A stretch of 49,680 nucleotides of DNA from Parachlamydiales bacterium. GTDB lineage: Bacteria; Chlamydiota; Chlamydiia; Chlamydiales; Rhabdochlamydiaceae. Positions 1 through 8,610 of the stretch are shown one piece after another. The notes below the pieces were generated by a model. The model was not told the origin of the DNA and did no database searches. It was given only the letters and a program-made list of their open reading frames with translations. Position numbers and translations under genes: made by a program. The stretch spans positions 1-49,680 of the forward strand of contig JAGVMG010000063.1 in NCBI GenBank assembly GCA_020053915.1, written 5' to 3'. Within the stretch, counting starts at the first letter, position 1. Every line of letters begins with the position of its first letter.

Positions 1-139
1 CCGCTGTGTGCAGACACACAGCTAACTTTACGATCGTTTAGCCCCGGGGCTTTGACACAGCCGAAAGAGTAAAAACTTTCTTAACTATGTACTAGCGCTT
101 TCTGGCCTGTTTAGTGGTCGGAAATAGACTTAAAGGTCA
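1..139. other. Left-edge non-coding stretch with short palindromes
   Basis: I see no coding sequence here. An 8-bp stem with a 4-base loop lies at 3-22 (GCTGTGTG / CACACAGC), and a perfect 12-bp palindrome AGCCCCGGGGCT lies at 40-51. Neither is followed by a clear T-run on either strand, so a terminator function for the flanking minus-strand gene is possible but weak. Confidence 0.3.
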
Positions 140-1732
140 TCAAGGCTCAGGGCAAATCCGCCTTAAGTTTTCTCTTAAGCCTTTTAAAGCTCTTGGATGG
201 TGATCGCGTGCTGCGGTGAGCTTTTCTGCATGTTTCAAATGTTCCCACGCTAGATTATAGTCGAGGCGCTGCGCGCTTAAAATCGAGAGATAATACTCGA
301 CAGTGGAGTTGTGTGGATCGAGTTTGTGGTAGCGCTGGAGGATCTCTAGAGCCTCTGTCGCTCTTCCGAGCTGGAGCCATGTGGTCGCGAGCTGTAAGAG
401 GCCGGCACGGAAGGTGGGGTAGCGTTTGATAATTTCTTCGAGCTCTTTTTGTTTGGCGATGATCGACGCGCGCGTTTCATCGACGGGCAGGAAGATCGCC
501 TGGATGGCAGCGATGTCGGCTTTCCCTTGGAGAAGATCGTCGGGGAGGGTTTCAGGAGAGACATCTTCGTCGAAGGTAATCCCTTCCACTTGCTTGAGAA
601 GCGTAGTCCCTTCCTTTTTTTTATCGATGAAGAGGTAATTGAGTCCCAAAAACATCTTTAAGTGCAGATCATCGGTTAGATAGGGAAGGGCTTTTTCATA
701 GAGCTTTACCGTTGTCTCATAGTTCCCTTGCGACCAGGACACTGATGCTTGGTTGACAAAGGCCATTCCAATCACTTCGTGCATGTTGCGCAAGGAGAGT
801 TTTCGGGTGTTGATTCCGAGATATACTTCGGTGGGAAGGTTGATGCCGCGAGCGGTGGTTTCGATATTGATCGTTTTATCTTGGTTTCGGTAGCGGACGT
901 AAATGTGACCAGGAGGGGTGATGATTTCGAGGTTTAGGCCGAGACGCTGTCCTAAAGCGAGGTAAAGGATGGAAACTCCCAAGCATACCCCTTGTCTACT
1001 GTCGATAACTGAGGGAAGAAAAGTATAGAGATCGATCTCTTTCGCGTGGATGGAGTGGGGAGGAAAGCGAAATTGCATCTCTTGGAAGACGAAACGGTTG
1101 ATCTGACGGACTTTTTCTTCGTCTGTGGCGTTCGGAGGGATGCGAACCTGGATTTGCAAGGCCATGAGATCGATGCTGGCTTCGTACTGAAGAATTTCTT
1201 CACGGGCGTTTTCCATACCCTCGAATTGATCGATGAGAAGACCTCTTGCGATATCGACATCTTCAGTGGGAAGAGCTAAGACCTCATTTTTTGTCCAGAC
1301 AGAGGCGCCTTTGAGCTTGCGGTTGTGCAGGCGCGAGGCGATTGTTGCGATGAGTTGGAGTTGTTCCTCATTGAGTTTTACAGGGGCGTCAAAGGATTGC
1401 CTTGTGACAAGAGAGATGACCGCTTGCAGATCGAGTTTTGGAAGGGGCACGCGTGCCATGTCGGAGGAGAGGGTTCCTCCATTGAGGAGTTCCCATGCTT
1501 TTTTTAGTGCAGCCTGTCCTTCTTTTGTTTCCGGATATAGCTCGTAAAAGGCTAAATGCTCGGAAATAGAGAGAGGATCTAACGTGTTGTAAAGTGATTT
1601 TAAGGAAAGCTGGGTGCGCTTTGCGGGATCATAAGAGGTCGAGGAGCGGATTTTAGCTTTTTTCTTGGCGCATAGCTCTAGTGTCGGAAAGAGAGAAAGA
1701 AGAAGTGTAAGTGCAATCAAAAGTAAACGCAT
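140..1732 (-). CDS. Exported transglutaminase-like protein with TPR repeats
   Basis: The protein starts with a Sec-type signal peptide (MRLLLIALTLLLSLFP, hydrophobic core of about 15 residues). A transglutaminase-like domain in the middle has the Cys-His-acid arrangement: Cys in QGVCLGVS, His in PPGHIYVRY and Glu in INIETTARG, at about residues 250, 276 and 291. Helical repeats that read as TPRs fill the last 200 residues. The fold suggests a periplasmic cysteine hydrolase or a scaffold; the substrate is unknown. The frame is open up to a TTG at 1768 that overlaps the malQ stop (TTGA). I prefer the ATG at 1732 because it puts the signal peptide at the N-terminus; the TTG remains possible. It is co-directional with malQ and could be co-transcribed. 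Confidence 0.7.
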   Translation of the reverse strand: MRLLLIALTLLLSLFPTLELCAKKKAKIRSSTSYDPAKRTQLSLKSLYNTLDPLSISEHLAFYELYPETKEGQAALKKAWELLNGGTLSSDMARVPLPKLDLQAVISLVTRQSFDAPVKLNEEQLQLIATIASRLHNRKLKGASVWTKNEVLALPTEDVDIARGLLIDQFEGMENAREEILQYEASIDLMALQIQVRIPPNATDEEKVRQINRFVFQEMQFRFPPHSIHAKEIDLYTFLPSVIDSRQGVCLGVSILYLALGQRLGLNLEIITPPGHIYVRYRNQDKTINIETTARGINLPTEVYLGINTRKLSLRNMHEVIGMAFVNQASVSWSQGNYETTVKLYEKALPYLTDDLHLKMFLGLNYLFIDKKKEGTTLLKQVEGITFDEDVSPETLPDDLLQGKADIAAIQAIFLPVDETRASIIAKQKELEEIIKRYPTFRAGLLQLATTWLQLGRATEALEILQRYHKLDPHNSTVEYYLSILSAQRLDYNLAWEHLKHAEKLTAARDHHPRALKGLRENLRRICPEP

Positions 1733-1764
1733 GGTTTTAGCGTAGCCTTTAGAGGATTTTTCGA

Positions 1765-3372
1765 TCAAAGGGAAAGCGAGTCAGGAGAGAAGATGGCTTT
1801 TTCGATTATTTTGGCAAGCTCTTCATGTGTTGTGATTTCTTCGACGGTTGGGCGAAAGCGATAAGTCCAATTGGTGGCTAAGAGTTTACCGGGGGTGTTG
1901 ATTCTTTCTTCTTCAGGATTGGGAGAAACGAGTTCGGAAAAAAGAGCGAGGTATTCCTGGAGGAGGTTGACATGGAAGAGGCTTGAAGTGTGGTGGCTGT
2001 CCCATAGGATCTCCTTACGTTGAGCTAAGGTAAGATTTGGCGTGTATTCCCAATGTTTAAATTCTCTGAAAGCTTGGACTTCGTCGGGGTAGGTGGTCCA
2101 CCAGAGGTCAAGGGTTTCCGAATCGTGTGTGGACAAGCAGGTGAGACTGATGGGAGGGTAATATTGGAGGGGAAGGAACCTTCCATCTTCATTCCATATT
2201 CTCTCCCAGCGCATGACTTTTGTCCCGCAGATTCCCATCTCTTGGAGGATGGGGCGGACGATGGTGGGAACAATGCCGAGATCTTCGGCGATAGGCAGCA
2301 TGGATGTTGCAGCGGTAAGGGCTTCTAAAATCTCCCTTCCTTGCGGCTCCCAAAGGGCTTCTTCTTTTGGAATAAAACAGCCGTCTTTGCCGGTGAGACC
2401 AGGAGGAACGGCCCAGATTCGGAAAAACCCAATCACATGGTCGAGCCGATAGAGGTCATAGAAGTTTGAAGCGTAGTCGAGTCTTTGTTTCCACCAGGCA
2501 AATTGGGTTTTTCGCATCACATCCCAACGGTAGAGGGGGAATCCCCAACATTGCCCTTCGATATTGTACATATCGGGAGGTGCTCCCGCTTCCCAGTTGA
2601 TATCGAAGAGTTCCGGGTTTTCCCAAACGTCTGCACTTTCTTTGCTTAATAGGATCGGGATATCTCCCATGAGAAAGACGCTCCGTTCTTGAGCGTAGGC
2701 TTTGATTTTTTTTAACTGAGTATAGCATAGGTACTGCAGTGTGATGTAAAAAGCAATCATCGGCCAATATTCTCGGATGAGCGCGGAGTATTCATCGCTC
2801 GTGGGTGTTTTAAGTTCGGGAGGCCAAGTTGTCCAGGAGGTGCCTCCGAAGGCGTTTTTCAAAGATTCGTAGAGAGCGTAGGTTTCCACCCAGGGGTTTT
2901 CAGATATAAATTGCTGCATAGGTTTACTTTCGATGAGTTTTTTGCCCGCAGCATCGAAATAAGCGCGCAGCCATGTGGACTTGAATGTTTTGACGTTTGA
3001 AAAATCGATCCGCGGTGGAAGTGGAAGCGAGCGGTAGGTCTTTAGCTGTTCTTGAAGCTCGGGAAATTCACTTAAGTGGGGGAGCTCGTTTAGGGAGAGA
3101 TTAAGGGGATTGAGTGCGAGGGAAGAGGAAGCGTTATAAGGACTGGGATCATTTTCAGAATTATTTAAGGGAAGCAACTGGATGAGATCGAGTTTGAGCT
3201 TCTGACACCAGTCGATGAGCGGGCACAAATCGTAAAATTCTCCGATGCCGCAGCTCTTTTCCGAGTGGAGGGAACAGAGAGGAAGAGCGATTCCATGATG
3301 GGGAAAGACACCGATTTTTTCCCAACAGTGGCCTGTTTCCGAATTTAAAAGGTGTTGAGAGAGTTCTTCCAT
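1765..3372 (-). CDS. malQ: 4-alpha-glucanotransferase (amylomaltase, GH77)
   Basis: This cytoplasmic enzyme transfers maltosyl units between alpha-1,4-glucans and works in glycogen/maltodextrin turnover, which chlamydiae retain. The 535 residues match the family length. The GH77 catalytic residues are visible: nucleophile Asp311 in YRLDHVIG, acid/base Glu363 in IAEDLG, and the transition-state Asp417 in LSTHDS. The N-terminal part with FPHHGIALPL and CGIGEF is typical of chlamydial MalQ. The ATG abuts a palindromic mobile element, whose end carries AGAGG four bases ahead of the start codon, so the ribosome binding site appears to come from the element. In Chlamydia malQ also follows scc1/copN. 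Confidence 0.95.
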   Translation of the reverse strand: MEELSQHLLNSETGHCWEKIGVFPHHGIALPLCSLHSEKSCGIGEFYDLCPLIDWCQKLKLDLIQLLPLNNSENDPSPYNASSSLALNPLNLSLNELPHLSEFPELQEQLKTYRSLPLPPRIDFSNVKTFKSTWLRAYFDAAGKKLIESKPMQQFISENPWVETYALYESLKNAFGGTSWTTWPPELKTPTSDEYSALIREYWPMIAFYITLQYLCYTQLKKIKAYAQERSVFLMGDIPILLSKESADVWENPELFDINWEAGAPPDMYNIEGQCWGFPLYRWDVMRKTQFAWWKQRLDYASNFYDLYRLDHVIGFFRIWAVPPGLTGKDGCFIPKEEALWEPQGREILEALTAATSMLPIAEDLGIVPTIVRPILQEMGICGTKVMRWERIWNEDGRFLPLQYYPPISLTCLSTHDSETLDLWWTTYPDEVQAFREFKHWEYTPNLTLAQRKEILWDSHHTSSLFHVNLLQEYLALFSELVSPNPEEERINTPGKLLATNWTYRFRPTVEEITTHEELAKIIEKAIFSPDSLSL

Positions 3373-3546
3373 TAGACCTCTTGCTAACTTAAGGTTCTGT
3401 CATTTTTCGGGTTCTTTTGAACCGTTTTTTGATCCACCCCGCGGGGGGTTATATCAACATACGTATATTACCCCCCGCGGGGTGGATCAAAAAGCGGTCA
3501 AAATAATCCCGAAAAACGACGAACCCTTAAGTTAGCAAGAGGTCTA
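3373..3546. mobile_element. 174-bp near-perfect palindromic MITE-like element
   Basis: The ends are inverted copies of TAGACCTCTTGCTAACTTAA, with the outer 22 bp matching exactly. The two arms stay similar throughout and meet near 3460 around an AT-rich centre flanked by CCACCCCGCGGGG-type blocks. TA at both tips is compatible with a TA target duplication, as used by IS630/mariner-type and some IS5-group elements. There is no room for a transposase, so it would move in trans. It begins on the base after the malQ start codon (minus strand) and ends on the base before the scc1 stop codon. The inverted-repeat structure is directly visible; the transposition class is inference. Confidence 0.75.
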
Positions 3547-3996
3547 TTACTTCATGCCAAAAATATTACCCGGGCTTTTTTTCGATGAGGGGACGAGATG
3601 AGAAGTTTGTCCGGTTTGCACTGCTTTGCGCCAGTTTTCTGCTTGATCGATGAATCCATTTAACGCATTTAACAAAATAGCTCCGGTAAGATTGACAGAG
3701 GAAATATACTGAAATAAGGAGAGTTTGTTATTGCGATCGGAATAGCATAGGGTGCCCTCTTTGGGATATGGCCAGTTGGCTTTGAGTGCGTCTTTGAGTA
3801 GGTTTTCTCGGAATTTTCCAGGAGGAATATCGCATAAAAAAGAAGCTAAAAGAAGGCGATCCTCAGATTCTCTGTACTCGAGTTGCACGTTGAATTGTTC
3901 ATTGATGTTGAGTTTGCATACGCCGTGCACATCGGGACGCAGATCTGTATCGAGAAGCTCGCCGAGTTGGGTTAAAAGGTCGGTAAATCGGTCCAT
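3547..3996 (-). CDS. scc1: Type III secretion chaperone, CesT/SycE family (Scc1-like)
   Basis: This 149-residue protein has the size and layout of class I type III chaperones: an N-terminal amphipathic helix (MDRFTDLLTQLGELLDTDL), a central beta region (LLLASFLCDIPPG) and a C-terminal helix. It lies directly after copN, as does Scc1 (CT088), which binds CopN together with a second chaperone in Chlamydia. The ATG is 5 bases after the copN stop, so translational coupling is likely. The C-terminal tail of about 20 polar residues (SHLVPSSKK...) may be disordered. The stop codon abuts the palindromic element at 3373-3546. Identity rests on position plus fold-level features, because this family is poorly conserved in sequence. 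Confidence 0.85.
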   Translation of the reverse strand: MDRFTDLLTQLGELLDTDLRPDVHGVCKLNINEQFNVQLEYRESEDRLLLASFLCDIPPGKFRENLLKDALKANWPYPKEGTLCYSDRNNKLSLFQYISSVNLTGAILLNALNGFIDQAENWRKAVQTGQTSHLVPSSKKSPGNIFGMK

Positions 3997-4001
3997 AAGA
4001 A

Positions 4002-5189
4002 TTAGAAATCATCCTTTTTTTTCTTTTTCTTTTCTTCTTCTTCCTCGTCTTCTTCTTCGATTTTTTCATCGAGCTCCTCGATGGCATCGATCAAACTCGA
4101 GAGAACGTCCTTGCGGTGTTGGTCTGACTTAAAGAGTTTCGGGGCGACGTGCCGCACGGCATCGCGCATCTGCGTGTAGACAAGGGTTAAGCCAAAGTAC
4201 TCTTCGAGCATGCCGAGAAGAGAAGACATCTGCAGTACTTTGTCGGCAGAGGGGTAGCGCTCTTGGAGAAGCCGCATGAACAACTTGGCCAAATATTCAA
4301 AAGTGACTTTGGGTGGCATAGGGAGGCCAAACTGATCGAATCCTTTTTCGAGCATTTTCATGCGCGATTTGAAAAATCGGAAGACGCTCAAAATGGCCTG
4401 CATCGATCGCGCTTCGGTAAACAGGCGGTGGAGCTCGCCGCGATCGATCGAAGGGCCTTTGGATTTGAGGTCAGTGCCGAGCGAATGGAGGAGGAAGTCG
4501 ATGACGGAGCGCATTTTTTCGTAATCGAACTTTGCGGTGAGCTCATCAAAGAGGGTGTGGGCGTCTCTTGGGTTTCCGGTGATCTCTCGGTAGAGATCGC
4601 GCAGGCCCGTTGGACTGCCTAAGCCTTGCGATGAAAATTCACGCGCTTTAGCGCCGATGTTGCGTCCTGCTCTGACCTCTCTTCCAAAGCGGAGGTTGAG
4701 ATCTTCTTTGGCTTGACGCACTTGGGAAGTGAGCTCGCCATCGGAGGTCTCAAGCAGAAACTCTAGAGCTTCGTCGGCTAAAGAGAAATCGGGGTAGGAC
4801 TCCAAGACTTTGCGAAGGATTTCTTCTTTCGTGTCGTTGGCATTGATCCGCGAGCGCAGAAGCAAAAGGCTTCTCGCTTGAAGTTCGGGGTTTTTGCGCG
4901 AATATTGATCGGAGATCTCTTGAAGTTTTTCGACTTGACGGACCTGATCTTTTTTTTCCGTTTTTTCCGTTTCTTCTTCTTTTGCGGTGCGCCTGGTTCT
5001 GAGCTCCAACGGTTGGAAATTGCGCGTCATGAGCGTCGGACTGAAAATGGCGTCGTTTGCCCAATCGGTGAACGATTCTGCACTTGCCACTTGGTTGATT
5101 GCCGTGCGCTGTGCAATTTGGCGTGCAGCCTGGTTAGCTTTTGAGGCCTCGCTTGGATTCACTCGGTTGACGGAGAGATCTTCAGCCAT
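4002..5189 (-). CDS. copN: Type III secretion gatekeeper CopN (SctW/YopN-TyeA type)
   Basis: CopN plugs the secretion apparatus until host contact and, in Chlamydia, is itself exported and acts on host microtubules. At 395 residues this copy is close to the family length and carries the HrpJ/YopN-like middle part (ELTSQVRQAKEDLNLRFG) and a TyeA-like C-terminal region. The unstructured N-terminus (MAEDLSVNRVNPSEASKANQ) suits a type III signal. Odd feature: the protein ends in a run of Glu, then Lys, then DDF, written by a nearly pure purine tract. It sits between sctV and scc1 in the chlamydial order and is separated from sctV by 13 bases. Confidence 0.9.
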   Translation of the reverse strand: MAEDLSVNRVNPSEASKANQAARQIAQRTAINQVASAESFTDWANDAIFSPTLMTRNFQPLELRTRRTAKEEETEKTEKKDQVRQVEKLQEISDQYSRKNPELQARSLLLLRSRINANDTKEEILRKVLESYPDFSLADEALEFLLETSDGELTSQVRQAKEDLNLRFGREVRAGRNIGAKAREFSSQGLGSPTGLRDLYREITGNPRDAHTLFDELTAKFDYEKMRSVIDFLLHSLGTDLKSKGPSIDRGELHRLFTEARSMQAILSVFRFFKSRMKMLEKGFDQFGLPMPPKVTFEYLAKLFMRLLQERYPSADKVLQMSSLLGMLEEYFGLTLVYTQMRDAVRHVAPKLFKSDQHRKDVLSSLIDAIEELDEKIEEEDEEEEEKKKKKKDDF

Positions 5190-5202
5190 GGATTCCTATC
5201 GT

Positions 5203-7335
5203 TTAAGTGAGTTGAATCCTACCTAGCGGTTGGATTCGGATTTCCGGCACCACTTCTTGGAAGGAGACAACGGCCATGTCTGGGAATTCCCCTTCAATTA
5301 ATTTGCGGACGAATCTGCGCACATCGATGGCAGTCAGTAGCACTGGGGGCTGGCCTCCCACAGGCGTCGGAACAATGGTGGAGCGCATCGAGTGGAGGAT
5401 CATCTGCACAGAATCGGGATCAAGTGCGAGGTAGGAGCCTGCAGAGGTTTGTTTAATTGCGCCACGCACCATGTCTTCAATCTCAGGATCGAGCAAGTAC
5501 ACGGAGAGGATCGATTGCCCCTGAGAGTATTTGAAGCTGATGTAACGCTTTAAAGAAGAGCGGACATACTCGGTTAAAAGAACGGTGTCCTTTTCCATCT
5601 GCGCCCATTCGGAAAGAGCTTCTAAGATCGTTCTTAAATCTTTAATCGAAATCTGTTCTTGGACGAGCCGTTTAAAAATCTCGGTCAATTTCTGCAAGGG
5701 AACCAAACGAGTGACTTCCTTCACGAGATCGGGATAAGATTTTTCGACGAATTCTAAAATGCCGCGCACCTCTTGGATTCCGATAAAGTCACTGGCATGC
5801 TGACGGTAAAAATAGGAAAGGTGGAGAATGATCACATCGAGCGGCTTCCAGAACTTGATGCCGGCTTTCTGCAAAATCTCTTGGTATTTCATATCGACCC
5901 AGACAGAGGGCTGTCCGATCGAATTTTTCGTCGTTGTAAAAGGGATGTTGTAACGGCGCAGAGTTTCTGCGACCTCTGTTGTCAGAAGTGCATTTTCGAA
6001 AATTTTTCCTCGGACAATGGGAACTTCGTTTAAGAAGATCGAGTATTCATCCCCTTCTAAAGTGGGAGATTCAGTGCGGACGTGGACGCCAGGGAAACGC
6101 ACGCCGAGATCTTGATACAGAGCATGGCGCATTTTCGGGACCATGTCCTCCACGAAGGTTTGTCCCTGTTTGTCTTTGCGGATCGCAGACGAGAGGTTTT
6201 TACCGACCTCGAGAATGACAGGTAGGGTCAGGGCATATTCATCGGCAGCCCCGCGGATGACCGTATGTCCTTCGACATCGGTTTCAGCGGTCGCTGAGGT
6301 AAGCCCTTGAGCGCCCTTCGCTTCGGCTTTTTTCGCGTTGTACCAGACGGTAAACCCGATTGCGAACATCAAAATCGCAATGGAGAAGAAGATGATCTTC
6401 GGAAAGCCTTGGATAAACGCCATGAGGCACATGACGCCGGAGGCCATCATGATCGCTTTCGGTTGGTTTAACAACTGACCGGAGATCTCTTTACCGAGGT
6501 GGGAGTCTTTTTTCTCAGAAGAAACGCGTGTGGTAACAATACCGGCAGTCAAAGAGATTAGGAGTGAGGGGATTTGAGAGATCAAGCCCGCACCGATCGA
6601 GAGCAAGGTGTAGAGCTGAGCTGATTGCAGAGCGGTCATATTGTGCATGGATACCCCAATGATGAGGCCCCCCACAATGTTGATGACGGCAATGACGATA
6701 CCGGCGATGACGTCCCCTTTGACGAACTTCATCGCGCCGTCCATGGCTCCGTAAAGCTGGCTCTCTTTGGTCAATGCTAAACGCAGATCGCGCGCTTGGT
6801 TGGCGTCGATCACGCCGCTGCGCATGTCCGCATCGATACTCATCTGCTTACCTGGCATCGCATCCAATGTAAATCGGGCAGCAACCTCGGCGACACGCTC
6901 AGCACCCTTCGTAACGACGATGAACTGGACGATGGTGATGATCAAGAAGATAATCCCCCCGACGACGAAGTTGCCTCCGACGACGAAGTTTCCGAACGTA
7001 TAGATGATGTGCCCGGCGTTGGCGTGCAACAGAATTTGCCGCGTCGCGGAAATCTCGATGCCTAAGCGGAACAGGGTCGTAATGAGGAGCAGAGAGGGGA
7101 ACATCGAAAGCTGGACGGCTTTAGGGATATAGAGCGCCACCATCAACAGAGAAATCGAGATGGTCAGGTTTAACGCAATTAAGTTATCCAGGACCGTCGG
7201 AGAGACCGGGATAATGATCATCATGATCAAGAGAATAATAAAAAGCGCTAAAACGATGTCGCTGGACTGATTAATAATGTTAAGCGCTTTGTCGCCGCCT
7301 AACGTTCTCGCAAGTTTATCGATGAATTTCTTCAT
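5203..7335 (-). CDS. sctV: Type III secretion export gate SctV (CdsV/LcrD, FHIPEP family)
   Basis: This inner-membrane protein forms the nonameric export gate of the injectisome. The N-terminal ~330 residues carry the hydrophobic segments and the conserved FHIPEP signature region (FPSLLLITTLFRLGIEIS, then RFTLDAMPGKQMSIDADMRSG). The C-terminal half is the cytoplasmic substrate-docking domain (LSEWAQMEKDTVLLTEYVRS). Length 710 aa is normal. The start overlaps the sctU stop by 4 bases (ATGA), so the two are translationally coupled. A short internal repeat GNFVVGGNFVVGG occurs near residue 115, echoed in a 14-base direct repeat; relatives have a similar but less exact stretch. Confidence 0.96.
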   Translation of the reverse strand: MKKFIDKLARTLGGDKALNIINQSSDIVLALFIILLIMMIIIPVSPTVLDNLIALNLTISISLLMVALYIPKAVQLSMFPSLLLITTLFRLGIEISATRQILLHANAGHIIYTFGNFVVGGNFVVGGIIFLIITIVQFIVVTKGAERVAEVAARFTLDAMPGKQMSIDADMRSGVIDANQARDLRLALTKESQLYGAMDGAMKFVKGDVIAGIVIAVINIVGGLIIGVSMHNMTALQSAQLYTLLSIGAGLISQIPSLLISLTAGIVTTRVSSEKKDSHLGKEISGQLLNQPKAIMMASGVMCLMAFIQGFPKIIFFSIAILMFAIGFTVWYNAKKAEAKGAQGLTSATAETDVEGHTVIRGAADEYALTLPVILEVGKNLSSAIRKDKQGQTFVEDMVPKMRHALYQDLGVRFPGVHVRTESPTLEGDEYSIFLNEVPIVRGKIFENALLTTEVAETLRRYNIPFTTTKNSIGQPSVWVDMKYQEILQKAGIKFWKPLDVIILHLSYFYRQHASDFIGIQEVRGILEFVEKSYPDLVKEVTRLVPLQKLTEIFKRLVQEQISIKDLRTILEALSEWAQMEKDTVLLTEYVRSSLKRYISFKYSQGQSILSVYLLDPEIEDMVRGAIKQTSAGSYLALDPDSVQMILHSMRSTIVPTPVGGQPPVLLTAIDVRRFVRKLIEGEFPDMAVVSFQEVVPEIRIQPLGRIQLT

Positions 7336-8408
7336 TTAAAGATGTCCGCTCCAGCAGTTTCATGTGATTCCAGACCTTCAAGCCACCGCAGAATTTCAGC
7401 GACAGCTTGATAGGTCTCTTCAGGTATATATTCGCTAATTTTCCCTTTTTCAAAAAGGGTATGTGCTAAAGGCACATTGCGCATGATCGGCACTCCGAAT
7501 TCTTGCGCTGTTTTAATAATCAGGTCAGCAACCGTACCTTTCCCCATTGTAACGATCTTCGGTGCAGGCTGGGTCTCCTCGTTATATTCCACGGCCACGG
7601 CAATGTGGATCGGGTTGGTAATGACCGCTCTTGCCCGTTTCGTTGCAGCGGCACCCTCTTGGTAAGCGATCTCTTGAGCCGCTTGGCGCCGTTTGCCCTT
7701 AATGTGGGGATCTCCTTCCGTATCCTTATATTCCTGCTTCACCTCAAATTTTTCCATCTTCATTTCTTTGGCGAAGTTCTTTTTTTGGAAAACCAAGTCA
7801 AAAATCGCCACAGCTAGGAAGAAAATGCCCACTCGCAAACAGACTTTGACCAAGAAGTCGGAAAAGACCATTGCAGATCCGATCACGGGCAAAGAGGCAG
7901 TCGCCACTATTTCCGGAATACTCGAGTAAACCACTGAATAGATTAAAATCAAAGCCCCAGAAATCTTTAAAATCGATTTGATCAACTCAAATATGGTTTT
8001 AAATTTAAACATGTTCTTGATGTTTGTCACCGGATTGAGCTTTTTCAGATCCGGCTTCATTGCTTCTAGGGATAACATCGGCCCCACGATGAGGAAGCTG
8101 ACAAGAACGCCGACGATCGAGGTTAGGACCATGATCGGCAAACTTGTGTTAAAAATAATCTGAATGGCTTCGCTTAAAATTCCCGGCGCTCTATTCTGCA
8201 AGTCGATGTTAGGATTGCTACTCATCCGAAACATCGAGACGATATAGCCCCCTAACATTTGGTAGAGGTAGCCCGCGCTTAGCAAGACCGTCGAGATCGA
8301 AACCACGAAGGTGAATGCTGAGGGAAAATCTTGGGATTTTGCGACTTGCCCCTTTTTTCGCGCATCGCGCAACTTTTTCGGGGTCGCCTTTTCTGTTTTT
8401 TCGGCCAT
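7332..8408 (-). CDS. sctU: Type III secretion substrate-switch protein SctU (CdsU/YscU, FlhB family)
   Basis: SctU sits in the inner membrane and changes export from early to later substrates after cutting itself. The start EKTEKATPKKLRDARKKGQVA is the classic FlhB/YscU N-terminus, followed by four hydrophobic segments up to about residue 205. The autocleavage motif reads NPIH at residues 265-268 instead of the usual NPTH; the catalytic Asn and Pro are kept. Length 358 aa is typical. It is the first gene of the minus-strand block sctU-sctV-copN-scc1, so the operon promoter should lie in 8409-8610. Confidence 0.95.
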   Translation of the reverse strand: MAEKTEKATPKKLRDARKKGQVAKSQDFPSAFTFVVSISTVLLSAGYLYQMLGGYIVSMFRMSSNPNIDLQNRAPGILSEAIQIIFNTSLPIMVLTSIVGVLVSFLIVGPMLSLEAMKPDLKKLNPVTNIKNMFKFKTIFELIKSILKISGALILIYSVVYSSIPEIVATASLPVIGSAMVFSDFLVKVCLRVGIFFLAVAIFDLVFQKKNFAKEMKMEKFEVKQEYKDTEGDPHIKGKRRQAAQEIAYQEGAAATKRARAVITNPIHIAVAVEYNEETQPAPKIVTMGKGTVADLIIKTAQEFGVPIMRNVPLAHTLFEKGKISEYIPEETYQAVAEILRWLEGLESHETAGADIFK

Positions 8409-8492
8409 GAGACATATTATGGTTAGTAACCACCCTGAATCTATAGAAGAGGAGGGTGTCAGTCAAGGAAAAAGAAAGTAAGAGGAGGGAGC

Positions 8493-8585
8493 TTAAGTCT
8501 CAAAGACACAAAGCTGCAATGAGTGATTTATAATTATATATTTAATTCTCTCTGCCGCCATTGCGTCATGGCGTCTTTGCGTTAA
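8493..8585. repeat. Imperfect inverted repeat with TTAA tips between sctU and the MFS gene
   Basis: The left tip reads TTAAGTCTCAAAGACACAAA and the right tip, read on the minus strand, begins TTAACGCAAAGACGCC. The arms then share GCAATG-type blocks and enclose an AT-rich core. The layout resembles short palindromic repeats with AAAGACGC-like arms that occur in many bacterial genomes. It lies in the divergent region that should also hold the sctU-operon and MFS promoters. Arms are diverged, so this may be an old copy. Confidence 0.45.
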
Positions 8586-8610
8586 TCCCCATTCTTGGTA
8601 TGCTGGGGGG

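Noticed and set aside
6955-7000. Short direct repeat in sctV giving GNFVVGGNFVVGG
   Set aside because: Related SctV proteins have a similar FVV-G-NxVVG stretch at this place as I recall it, so it is probably not a recent duplication.
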